DNA from: Trichothermofontia sp037445115
GTDB lineage: Bacteria > Cyanobacteriota > Cyanobacteriia > B231
Direction of reading: 5' to 3'
NCBI GenBank assembly: GCA_037445115.1
Contig: JBBILC010000132.1
Location: 1-13,677, forward strand
Length of the DNA: 13,677 nt
Positions within the stretch are counted from its first letter, which is position 1. Each line of letters opens with the position of its first letter. Below are positions 6,911 through 13,677 of this stretch, in pieces. Position numbers and translations under genes: made by a program. Under the pieces are notes generated by a model that was given only the letters and a program-made list of their open reading frames with translations, ran no database searches and was not told where the DNA came from.

Positions 6911-7694
6911 AAATAATTAAGGTATCGACCCGATTTTCTTGACCTTGGCTATTCCGTAAGAGTAGCCCCTTAGCCGCGTTCCGCGAGGGAACCAGTTCAA
7001 ACCGATATTGGTTATAGCTAATATCAAATTGCTCCTTGAGACGGGCTAAATCGTAGGTAAACAGCGATTCGGGATAATCTTGACGGGCTGACTGCTTCAG
7101 CGTGAGGAGCTTATAAATGTCCTTAAGGGGAACGGGATGTCCCCAGGCGACTTCCGGTTGTTGCAGCGCCAGACGGTTCACAATCTCGTAGGCATTGAGC
7201 AGATCGCGGCAAAAGCGATCGGCGTTGAAACTGCTGTTGACCACACGTTTGTATTGTACCGCTACCCAGGCAGCTAATACATCGGGGGCAAAGAGACGGG
7301 TTTGTTGGGATTGGCGACCAATACTGAGCCGCACATAGCCATTCTCTGGCGAAAAGGTCAGCTTGAAGGGCGGGAATTCGTAGGTGGGAAACTCGCCTTG
7401 GAGGGGCACATTAACATCAGCAAAAGTGGCTTCGATTGCGGTGGGATAGTCAGCCGACAGCACAAAGGCTTGATCCTGGGCGATCGCCGTGCGGAGAATT
7501 TGCTCCGATTCGGGCCAGGATTGGGTCAAGCGCTCGATGTCTTCCGTGAATGCCGTTAGCACCTGATTCGAGGATTTAAAATCCCAGCTTTGTTGCGCCT
7601 TTTTTACATTCCCCCAGTGTTTCAAGAGTCGTTTGAGGGTGGCATTGACCTCCGTGATCACGATTTGGCTGGGGGATTTCGCGGTTGACTCCAT
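6888..7694 (-). CDS. Unrecognised protein, first gene of the ATPase operon
   Basis: The product has 268 residues and I do not recognise its family. It has no signal peptide, transmembrane helix, zinc motif or P-loop. The first 80 or so residues look helical and charged. The middle (about 95-130, PTYEFPPFKLTFSPENGYVR) looks like beta strands. The C-terminal third has helices around PLKDIYKLLTL and YDLARLKEQFD, then strands (RFELVPS, GLLLRNSQG, VDTLIIYAN). A winged-helix fold is possible but is only a guess from the helix-then-hairpin order. ATG 7694 is the only sensible start, without a strong Shine-Dalgarno sequence. Its end overlaps the start of the first ATPase, so the two are surely co-expressed. 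It may be the adaptor or DNA-binding subunit for the ATPases, which is inferred from context alone. Confidence 0.8.
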   Translation of the reverse strand: MESTAKSPSQIVITEVNATLKRLLKHWGNVKKAQQSWDFKSSNQVLTAFTEDIERLTQSWPESEQILRTAIAQDQAFVLSADYPTAIEATFADVNVPLQGEFPTYEFPPFKLTFSPENGYVRLSIGRQSQQTRLFAPDVLAAWVAVQYKRVVNSSFNADRFCRDLLNAYEIVNRLALQQPEVAWGHPVPLKDIYKLLTLKQSARQDYPESLFTYDLARLKEQFDISYNQYRFELVPSRNAAKGLLLRNSQGQENRVDTLIIYANDDTD

Positions 7695-7955
7695 TGTGTT
7701 GCCCGTGATTGCTTGCTTAGGGATAGGGCGATCGTAGCAGCCTCTTGATGTATTCGTGACCGGGAGGTTTGCCCATCTATGTGGCCATCTCTAGATTTAA
7801 AGAAAGCGATCGCTGGGGGGAGAGCCATGCTTAACCACGAACCGTGACTCCTCCTTGTCCAGGTGAATGGGGGCTAGGGAATTGTCGTATCCTCTAGGGG
7901 TAGGTCAAGAGGAAGCATCCCCAGTTTTAAAACTTTTACGATTAAACCTTATTAG
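7695..7955. other. Intergenic region between tRNA-His and the ATPase operon
   Basis: These 261 bases hold a possible weak minus-strand promoter (7881-7908), one GCGATCGC motif near 7807 and a perfect 12-base palindrome, agttttaaaact, at 7923-7934. I see no gene. Confidence 0.6.
7881..7908 (-). promoter_or_regulatory. Possible promoter of the three-gene ATPase operon
   Basis: On the minus strand, TTGACC (7903-7908, 5 of 6 matches to the -35 consensus) lies 16 bases before GACAAT (7881-7886, 4 of 6 matches to -10). This would give a leader of about 180 bases. The match is moderate and the operon could equally be read through from tRNA-His. Confidence 0.3.
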
Positions 7956-8029
7956 GGCGAACGACGGGATTCGAACCCGCGCATGGTGGAACCACAATCC
8001 ACTGCCTTAACCACTTGGCTACGCTCGCC
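7956..8029 (-). tRNA. tRNA-His (anticodon GUG)
   Basis: The cloverleaf can be drawn by hand on the minus strand. The acceptor stem GCGAGCG (8028-8022) pairs with CGTTCGC, with one G-U pair. U8-A9 follow. The anticodon stem GTGGA/TCCAC holds loop TTGTGGT with anticodon GUG at 7995-7993. The T-arm is GCGGG-TTCGAAT-CCCGT. An extra G precedes the acceptor stem (8029) and faces C73 (7956). This G-1:C73 pair is the identity mark of histidine tRNA and confirms the call. The 3' CCA is not encoded (only one further C, then TAAT), so it must be added by the CCA enzyme. Confidence 0.97.
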
Positions 8030-8041
8030 ATCGCGTTTCTT

Positions 8042-8050
8042 AGTATAGCA
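8042..8050 (-). promoter_or_regulatory. Extended -10 promoter element of tRNA-His
   Basis: On the minus strand the bases read TGCTATACT, that is TGn followed by TATACT (5 of 6 matches to TATAAT). It lies 12 bases before the 5' end of the tRNA, which fits a start of transcription just upstream of the gene. No convincing -35 box is seen, which is acceptable for an extended -10 promoter. Confidence 0.55.
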
Positions 8051-8203
8051 GTTTGCCCACGGATCGATCCAGATTCCCCAACAATCCGACCATCCAGTGA
8101 TGCTCATTTTGGCAAAAAGCTGTTCAATGTTGCTTGTTTACGCGAACCTCCCTAAAGGTTTTGACACCTTGAGGATAAGCTAGGGGGATGAGCGCTAAGG
8201 GTA
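8051..8203. other. Divergent intergenic region between tRNA-His and ligA
   Basis: The region should contain the ligA promoter. A perfect TTGACA stands at 8161-8166, but the sequence 16-18 bases downstream is G-rich and is not a recognisable -10 box. AAGGG at 8197-8201 could be the Shine-Dalgarno sequence of ligA. No other feature is seen. Confidence 0.5.
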
Positions 8204-10504
8204 ATGATGGTGCCGCGATCGACCTCTCCTGACCAAATCCCCCTCTTCTCCGATCCCGCAGATCCCACCGATCCGACTAGGAGTGAGCAGAGAGGCGTGA
8301 GTAGTGAGTCACTCTTTCCTCACTCCTCTTCTCTCTTGGCTCACCAGACCGATCCGAACCAAGCTGTCAAGCAGCGGGTACAGGAACTCCGACGGCTGCT
8401 CACGGAGGCCAGCTATGCCTACTATGTCCTTGACGCGCCAATCATGGAGGACCCGGTTTACGATCGCTTCTATCGCGAACTCCAGGATCTTGAAACCCAG
8501 CACCCGGATTTAGTGACACCCGATAGCCCAACGCAACGAGTCGGGGAAAAACCGGCAACCCAATTCACGTCGGTGGAACACGCGGTACCCCTCTACAGTT
8601 TGGAGAATGCCTTTAATCTCGAAGAGTTTGCGAGTTGGCAGGGCCGTTGGCAGCGGGTATTGGGGGGGCAGGGGGAGCAAGATGAATCACCCTCTGTTCG
8701 CGCAGCGTCTCCCCCGGAGAATCCCCAGATGGGCGGGTTTATGGATGTTGACGGTTTGGCACCGGATTTATCTGGGAAACCCGCCCCTACAAGGTTGATG
8801 CTGGCGGATTATGTGTGTGAACTCAAAATTGATGGTTCGGCCCTAGCGCTGACCTATGAACATGGCATTCTGGTGCGGGGGGCGACGCGGGGGGATGGCA
8901 CGATGGGGGAGGAGATTACCCAGAATGTGCGCACGATTCGCAGTATTCCCCTGCGGTTGCCAGTAGACAATCCTCCGGCACGGGTGGAGGTACGGGGCGA
9001 GGCGTTTTTACCGCTGTCGGTGTTTGACCGGATTAACCAGGAACGGGAGGCGGAAGGCATGGCGCTGTTTGCCAATCCCCGGAATGCGGCGGCGGGGACG
9101 CTACGGCAGTTGGATTCGCGGATTGTGGCCGATCGCAAGCTGGATTTTTTTGCCTATACGCTGCATATTTTGGATGCTGACGCTGGGTTGCCCCCGACCC
9201 AGTGGGAATGTTTAGAACTGCTGCAACGGTTTGGGTTTCGGGTGAATCCGGAGCGGCAACGCTGTCAGGGCTTAGGGGCTGTGCGGGCCTATTACGATCG
9301 CTGGGCGACGGCGCGGTTTCAGTTGCCCTACCTCACGGATGGGGTGGTGGTGAAGCTCAATAATTTGGCGTTGCAAGAAGAATTGGGTTTTACACAGAAA
9401 TTTCCCCGCTGGGCGGTGGCGCTGAAATACCCGGCAGAGGAAGCGCCTACTAAAGTTGAGCGGGTGGTGGTGCAGGTGGGCCGGACGGGTGCCCTGACGC
9501 CCGTGGCGGAGTTTCAGCCGGTGCCGTTGGCGGGGACGACGGTGAGTCGGGCGAGTCTCCATAACCGCGATCGCCTGCTGGAGTTGGATTTGCACCTGGG
9601 TGATACGGTGGTGGTGCGCAAGGCGGGGGAAATTATTCCGGAGGTGGTGCGGGTATTGCCGGAATTACGGCCTCCCCAGGCAGAACGGGTGGTGTTGCCC
9701 GATCTCTGTCCCGAATGTGGCAATCCGGTGGTGCAACCAGAAGGGGAGGCGGTGACGCGGTGTGTGAATGCAGCCTGTCCGGCGATCGTGCGGGGGGCGT
9801 TGGTGCATTGGGCCAGTCGCGATGCGTTGGATATCAATGGGCTGGGGGAAAAGTTGGTGCAGCAGTTGGTGGCGGCGCAATTGGTCCAGTCGGTGGCTGA
9901 CTTATATCAGCTAGAGGTCGAACCATTGGCCCAGTTGGAACGCTTGGGGCAAAAGTCGGCGCAAAAGTTGGTGCAGGCGATCGTGGCCTCGAAGCAAAAG
10001 CCCTGGTCACGGGTGCTTTACGGGTTGGGGATTCGCCATGTGGGGAGTGTAAATGCCCAGGCGTTGGCGGCGGTGTTTCCGGATGTGCAGCAGTTGGCGA
10101 CGGCGAGTTTGGACGCGATCGCGGCGATCTATGGGATTGGGCCGGAAATTGCCCAGTCGGTCTATGCGTGGTTCCAAATTCCGGCGAATCAGGTGTTAAT
10201 CGAACGGTTGCAGGGGGCGGGGGTGCAGTTACGTGCGGCTGCGAACGATCTTAGCGTGACGACAGCCCAAACCCTAGCCGGTAAAACCTTCGTGGTGACG
10301 GGGACCCTACCGACGCTGACGCGGGAGGCGGCCAAGGCATTGATCCAGCAGGCGGGGGGCAAGGTGACGGAATCGGTGAGCCGGAAAACACATTATCTGG
10401 TGGTGGGAGAGAATGCGGGATCGAAGTTGACGAAGGCGCAAGAGTTGGGGATTCCCTGCCTGACGGAGGCAGATTTGTTGGCGCTGATTGGGGAGACCGA
10501 TTGA
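8204..10504 (+). CDS. ligA: NAD-dependent DNA ligase LigA
   Basis: LigA seals nicks in duplex DNA using NAD+ in replication and repair. The product has 766 residues, against 671 in E. coli. Domain Ia begins near residue 52 (KQRVQELRRLLTEASYAYYV). The adenylation motif is CELKIDGSALAL with catalytic Lys208, the equivalent of E. coli Lys115. A four-cysteine zinc finger follows (C502, C505, C520, C525), then helix-hairpin-helix repeats, and a C-terminal BRCT domain from about 690 to the end (GKTFVVTGTLPTLTREAAKA). Two additions explain the extra length: about 51 N-terminal residues and about 42 residues between positions 153 and 198, just before the active site. Both coincide with palindromic DNA repeats. 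ATG 8204 and ATG 8207 are adjacent, and the second has better spacing (5 bases) from AAGGG. A later start would remove the extension but has no better ribosome-binding site. Confidence 0.97.
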   Translation: MMVPRSTSPDQIPLFSDPADPTDPTRSEQRGVSSESLFPHSSSLLAHQTDPNQAVKQRVQELRRLLTEASYAYYVLDAPIMEDPVYDRFYRELQDLETQHPDLVTPDSPTQRVGEKPATQFTSVEHAVPLYSLENAFNLEEFASWQGRWQRVLGGQGEQDESPSVRAASPPENPQMGGFMDVDGLAPDLSGKPAPTRLMLADYVCELKIDGSALALTYEHGILVRGATRGDGTMGEEITQNVRTIRSIPLRLPVDNPPARVEVRGEAFLPLSVFDRINQEREAEGMALFANPRNAAAGTLRQLDSRIVADRKLDFFAYTLHILDADAGLPPTQWECLELLQRFGFRVNPERQRCQGLGAVRAYYDRWATARFQLPYLTDGVVVKLNNLALQEELGFTQKFPRWAVALKYPAEEAPTKVERVVVQVGRTGALTPVAEFQPVPLAGTTVSRASLHNRDRLLELDLHLGDTVVVRKAGEIIPEVVRVLPELRPPQAERVVLPDLCPECGNPVVQPEGEAVTRCVNAACPAIVRGALVHWASRDALDINGLGEKLVQQLVAAQLVQSVADLYQLEVEPLAQLERLGQKSAQKLVQAIVASKQKPWSRVLYGLGIRHVGSVNAQALAAVFPDVQQLATASLDAIAAIYGIGPEIAQSVYAWFQIPANQVLIERLQGAGVQLRAAANDLSVTTAQTLAGKTFVVTGTLPTLTREAAKALIQQAGGKVTESVSRKTHYLVVGENAGSKLTKAQELGIPCLTEADLLALIGETD
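8279..8327. repeat. Inverted repeat inside the LigA N-terminal extension
   Basis: Nine-base perfect arms aggagtgag (8279-8287) and ctcactcct (8319-8327) enclose further gtgag/ctcac pairs. The element encodes part of the poorly conserved N-terminal extension of LigA (about residues 26-42). It looks like a short interspersed palindromic repeat taken into the reading frame. Confidence 0.55.
8671..8786. repeat. Two palindromic repeats inserted in frame in ligA
   Basis: The first element has arms gggggag (8671-8677) and ctccccc (8709-8715) around ttcgcgcagcgtct, a motif familiar from cyanobacterial repeats. The second has perfect 10-base arms gggcgggttt (8731-8740) and aaacccgccc (8777-8786). The right arm continues as ctac, which resembles the common cyanobacterial gtaggggcgggttt repeat. 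Together they account for the extra residues of about 153-198 of LigA and keep the frame open. Confidence 0.75.
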
Positions 10505-10577
10505 CCAATACAAGGCTAGTCGGCGGATTTGAAACCACTAAAGCCTATGGGCGTTATGAGAGGGTAGCGATCGCCAG

Positions 10578-11099
10578 TCAAGGTTCCCCCATTGCTTGGA
10601 ATGCCTTGTGAAACGTCACCGTCCCCTGCGGCAAGTGGCCATCAAAGACCAGCACAAAGAATACTTCTGCGGGAACACCGGCACAGATGAGGCCATCCGC
10701 GTTTTCAAAACCCAATTGCCGGTAGTATTCGGGATGCCCCACTAGACAACAACCCTTTGCCTTTAACGCTTTTAATCGCGCTAGCCCTGCTTGTACTAAC
10801 GCTTTACCAATCCCCTGGCGTTGGTACTGTGGTAAGACGGCAAGCGGCCCTAGCCCATACCAATTCTCAGTGCCGTCGGACAAGATTACCGGCGAAAAGG
10901 CAATATGTCCTACCACTCGACCTTCCACTTCGGCTACTAACGATAGGGTCAAAGCCTGGGCCGATCGCAGTGCTTCAATAATGAACTGCTCCGTGTGGTT
11001 GCTGATCGCCAGCGCCTCGAAGGCCGCAATAGTGACCTCAGCAATATCGGCGATATCGTCCTTGGTCTCATCTCGAATCACGATCTTGGGTATGGTCAT
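10578..11099 (-). CDS. GNAT-family N-acetyltransferase (YhbS-like)
   Basis: GNAT enzymes transfer an acetyl group from acetyl-CoA to an amine. The substrate cannot be told here. The product has 173 residues and fits a single GNAT domain. The N-terminus IVIRDETKDDIADIAEVTIA is the usual first strand and helix. The acetyl-CoA pyrophosphate loop is QYQRQGIGKALV, a good match to the Q/R-x-x-G-x-G/A motif of the family. A strand before it (WYGLGPLAVLP) and the PEYYRQLGFENA segment recall the predicted acetyltransferases of the YhbS group. The start is ATG 11099, because GAGG lies 5 bases upstream. In-frame GTG codons at 11102 and 11105 would add one or two residues. The gene is downstream of the GH116 gene on the same strand and converges with ligA, 73 bases away. 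It may have its own promoter. Confidence 0.9.
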   Translation of the reverse strand: MTIPKIVIRDETKDDIADIAEVTIAAFEALAISNHTEQFIIEALRSAQALTLSLVAEVEGRVVGHIAFSPVILSDGTENWYGLGPLAVLPQYQRQGIGKALVQAGLARLKALKAKGCCLVGHPEYYRQLGFENADGLICAGVPAEVFFVLVFDGHLPQGTVTFHKAFQAMGEP

Positions 11100-11197
11100 C
11101 ACCACCTCATTGCTGTTTTTGTCTAGTCAACTCTGTGCCAAACCCTAAGCCTGGCCAATCAGCCTAGCGCTTAGCCTTATGACTAAACTAGATCCGC

Positions 11198-11203
11198 ATT
11201 ATC
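11198..11203 (-). promoter_or_regulatory. Possible -10 box of the acetyltransferase gene
   Basis: On the minus strand GATAAT matches TATAAT at 5 of 6 positions and lies about 100 bases before the ATG. The -35 region (TTCGTG or nearby) is poor. The 156-base spacer after the GH116 stop leaves room for an independent promoter. Confidence 0.25.
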
Positions 11204-11255
11204 CCTGGATTGGGAATGTGACACGAAAATTTACCCCGTAGTTTTGGCTACCGTC

Positions 11256-13677
11256 CTAGCGATGCTTAAAGCCAGCTAACTCGTGATAGAGCGCCCAAAT
11301 GGCCATTGGTCGCAGGTAATGACAGGCGCGGAATGTCCGATTGGCCGTAATCGCTTCCGGTGTCCGGAATTGCAGCCCCCCTGTATAGATCTGATTGACC
11401 ACGGCCTGGGCGATCGCTAGGGCTTCCTGTTGCATGCCCATCTGGGCCAAAAAGGCAGCCAGCCCAAAGTTAATCCCGATCCAAACTTCCAGGGGATGGG
11501 TGGCTTGGGGATTTTCGGGGGAGCCATCAGGACGCACGCCATTGGCCGCTCCGATCGGGTCATCCTGGCGTTGGAGGTATTGATTGAATTTGACAAAGCA
11601 GGCGTTATAAATGGTTTGCAGGGTCGATCGGGTACAGTCGGCGGGCACAATATCCGGCAGGCCCAACAGTCGCGCCAAATATTGGCCACAGAGTTGATCC
11701 GCCATGACCACATCCGAGCCACTGCCGCTGTCGAGGCGATAGGCTTGCCCATTCCACAGCGTCGTGTGGTATAGGGGTTTGGCTTGGGCTAACCAGGTTT
11801 GAAATTGGCTCAGCGCGGGCGTGACGATTAGGGAGGGTGCGGTGGTTTCGAGGATCTGCCCGATCGCGATCGCTGCCTCTAGGGCCGCCAACCATAAGCC
11901 GCCACAGTAGGCACTGATACCCTGTAAGCGCCAATCATCAAAGGTTTGATCGGGAGCACCAGAATTTTCGGGAATACCATCGTTGTCCTGATCGAACTGC
12001 TTAAGGTAAGTCAACGCAGCGACGATCGCGGGCCAACAGTCGGCTAAAAATGCCCTATCGGTACTGCCCGTAAATTGATAGGCGCGGTAGACCTGAAGCA
12101 CAAAATCACTGGCCAAATCTTTCCACAGATTGCAGTCTTGATAACAGGTGTAGTTCGTTTGCTCCCAGGGGTGTTCATTCGGGGCACCGAGGTCGTGGGG
12201 GGTGGCGTTGGCAACCTTACGGGCGGCCTGGAGACTGGGGGCACCGATCGTCAAATAGTAGCCAATCAAACGCAGCCGGGGATCGGCTTGGGGGATGGCA
12301 CGGGCAAAGGCCCGCAGCACCGCTTTCTCCAGATCCGGCCATAACATCAGCAGCCCAAACCCACCATAGAGCCGCACATCCAGGCTTTCATACCAGCGGT
12401 AATCCAGACATTCCAGGACGGCAAATTGACCGATCGGGTCCCGTGCCGTCGCCGCACTCCAGAGCGTCCCCCCACTGGTCAGGTCATAGAGTTCATTAAA
12501 CAGGGCCATCTGGAGCCAGTCGGGCAGGTGGGTTTGGGTAAGGATAGACTGCTGCCACGTGTGGATTTGGGTTTGCCAGGTGGGGTAGTGTTGCAACGCC
12601 GTTTGGGCGATCGCAGCGGCTTGGTTGCCCGCTCTCCCAAAGAAGTCGGTGTAGCGACGATAGTAATTCACCCCCTGGGCAAATTCCGTGACGGGAAAAT
12701 CCCAACTCAGCACAAAGGGGACCTGGCGCGTTTCCCCTGGTTGTAGGATCAGGCGCACCGCGATCGCCCCAGCGATCTGTTCTCCATCCCTAGCGGGCGT
12801 GCGATCGCAGTGATTCAACAACGAGCCATCTTTCGCAAACGTCTGCCAAACGTCCGCCCCATCTCCGACTGGATTCCAACGGGTGTGGTAGAAACCTTGA
12901 TCCTGGGGAGTCAGGGTTGTGGCAATCGCCCATTGGCCCTCCCCCTCTTCGAGTTGTTGGGTGTCTTGGTATCTTGGTGGTTCCCCTACCCGTCCCATCA
13001 CCAGACCCAAGTCATCCCCCAGCACCCGTAATTCAGTGTAATTTCCCCCGCTCTCCCCCCAACGGGATTGATAGTCATAAACCGGACTGCCATCATCCCG
13101 AAGGATCACCGCTGGCGAAGGATGAGCATTAGTGAACCAACCCACCGTATTCTGCCAAGTCAGCATCAGACTCAGCGTAATGGGCTGATCCGTCGGGTTA
13201 GTCAGTGTCCACAGGAACACGGCCACAGGGTAACTACTTTCCCGATAGTTATTGGGCCAGATGGGTGAAAACTGTTCGCACGTTAGTCGTGTTTGGAATA
13301 CACCCTGGTAAGCAAACCAACTGCGGGGATAGAGGGCGTGGTAGGTCCCGGTCACCCGATGCTGATCCGAGGCCGGATACCATTGCCAGGTCCCAAGAGA
13401 ACCATCCGTCGGCGCAGCAGTACTCAGGGCATAGGCTTGGGTATGGTCGCCAATCTGCTCAAACACACTGAATTGGCAAGCCGGTAAGGACTGGAAAATA
13501 TGTTCACCGCCGTCAATATGCCAGAGGTTAAACTCTCCGTTGGGCGATCGGCCCATACAGCCAGCCCCAAAGCCGCCCAATGGCATCCCATGCCACGGCC
13601 CATCATCCAGGTTACTGGCATAGCGAACCGTGTAGGGATGCTCCCAGCCTAAGCCGAGGGGACGGCTCCAGGCACAG
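11256..13677 (-). CDS. GH116-family glycosyl hydrolase (beta-glucosidase/glucosylceramidase-like), 5' end outside window
   Basis: GH116 enzymes are retaining beta-glycosidases related to human GBA2. The visible part has 806 residues. An N-terminal beta-sandwich domain leads to the C-terminal (alpha/alpha)6 catalytic barrel. The sequence NELYDLTSGGTLW opens the barrel region. VLECLDYRWYESLDV carries the expected nucleophile Glu (codon 12411-12413), and PDQTFDDWRLQGISAYCGGLW carries the expected acid/base Asp, so the enzyme is probably active. Its natural substrate is unknown. An ATG at 13586 looks like a start, but the frame stays open to the window edge. The residues before it (WEHPYTVRYASNLDDGPWHG) fit the family without a break, so the real start lies beyond 13677. 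No signal peptide can be judged. The stop is 156 bases before the acetyltransferase start. Confidence 0.9.
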   Translation of the reverse strand, partial: CAWSRPLGLGWEHPYTVRYASNLDDGPWHGMPLGGFGAGCMGRSPNGEFNLWHIDGGEHIFQSLPACQFSVFEQIGDHTQAYALSTAAPTDGSLGTWQWYPASDQHRVTGTYHALYPRSWFAYQGVFQTRLTCEQFSPIWPNNYRESSYPVAVFLWTLTNPTDQPITLSLMLTWQNTVGWFTNAHPSPAVILRDDGSPVYDYQSRWGESGGNYTELRVLGDDLGLVMGRVGEPPRYQDTQQLEEGEGQWAIATTLTPQDQGFYHTRWNPVGDGADVWQTFAKDGSLLNHCDRTPARDGEQIAGAIAVRLILQPGETRQVPFVLSWDFPVTEFAQGVNYYRRYTDFFGRAGNQAAAIAQTALQHYPTWQTQIHTWQQSILTQTHLPDWLQMALFNELYDLTSGGTLWSAATARDPIGQFAVLECLDYRWYESLDVRLYGGFGLLMLWPDLEKAVLRAFARAIPQADPRLRLIGYYLTIGAPSLQAARKVANATPHDLGAPNEHPWEQTNYTCYQDCNLWKDLASDFVLQVYRAYQFTGSTDRAFLADCWPAIVAALTYLKQFDQDNDGIPENSGAPDQTFDDWRLQGISAYCGGLWLAALEAAIAIGQILETTAPSLIVTPALSQFQTWLAQAKPLYHTTLWNGQAYRLDSGSGSDVVMADQLCGQYLARLLGLPDIVPADCTRSTLQTIYNACFVKFNQYLQRQDDPIGAANGVRPDGSPENPQATHPLEVWIGINFGLAAFLAQMGMQQEALAIAQAVVNQIYTGGLQFRTPEAITANRTFRACHYLRPMAIWALYHELAGFKHR

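Noticed and set aside
4266..7694. A complete BREX system
   Set aside because: Only BrxC/BrxD-like ATPases are seen. PglX, PglZ and the other BREX genes are absent, and the operon is bounded by tRNA-His and the CHAT-TPR gene.
7923..7934. Perfect palindrome agttttaaaact as a terminator of tRNA-His
   Set aside because: The stem is AT-only and without a proper loop, so it does not form a stable terminator hairpin. It could be an operator, but nothing supports this.
7956..8029. tRNA-His as the attachment site of an integrated element
   Set aside because: I see no second copy of the tRNA 3' end and no integrase in the window.
11145..11174. ctaagc/gcttag inverted repeat between the GH116 and acetyltransferase genes as a terminator
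   Set aside because: The arms have only six bases, with an 18-base loop and no U-tract on the minus strand.
13584..13586. ATG taken as the start of the GH116 gene
   Set aside because: The frame is open to the window edge, and the 30 residues before this ATG fit the family pattern, so it is an internal methionine.

Overview
The window is bacterial and almost certainly cyanobacterial. The palindrome GCGATCGC (HIP1-like) and its core CGATCG recur throughout. Intergenic DNA is rich in short palindromic and tandem repeats, and the CHAT, LigA and GH116 proteins read like cyanobacterial family members. Strain identity cannot be decided. The sequence is a scaffold piece: a run of ten N (2570-2579) lies inside a gene, and the right edge cuts another gene.

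Left third (1-4265). A 75-bp tandem repeat precedes an exported TPR protein (207-824, +). A 120-bp nested inverted repeat lies between it and a convergent locus on the minus strand (966-3823). That locus appears as two reading frames: an N-terminal CHAT caspase-like domain with an intact His/Cys pair, and a TPR plus transmembrane part. They are most likely one CHAT-TPR-membrane protein of about 950 residues, split by a one-base shift at a G9 tract beside the N run and a G-quadruplex motif. Upstream of it is a 442-base repeat-rich intergenic stretch.

Middle (4266-7694, minus strand). Three genes run in one direction: an unrecognised 268-residue protein, then two P-loop ATPases that resemble the DUF2791 (BrxC/BrxD-like) group. 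The first two overlap. A GC-rich repeat array separates the two ATPase genes and supplies the C-terminal tail of the first. No other BREX component is present. This is the best candidate for an undescribed system, possibly a DNA-directed ATPase machine with a defence or repair role, and the CHAT-TPR protein downstream is a speculative partner.

Right part (7695-13677). A tRNA-His(GUG) gene (minus strand) has a recognisable extended -10 promoter. It diverges from ligA (+), an NAD-dependent DNA ligase with an N-terminal extension and a repeat-derived insert just before the catalytic lysine. A GNAT acetyltransferase (minus) converges on ligA. A GH116-type glycosidase (minus) follows and runs off the right edge, so its true start is outside the window. 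These look like ordinary chromosomal genes.
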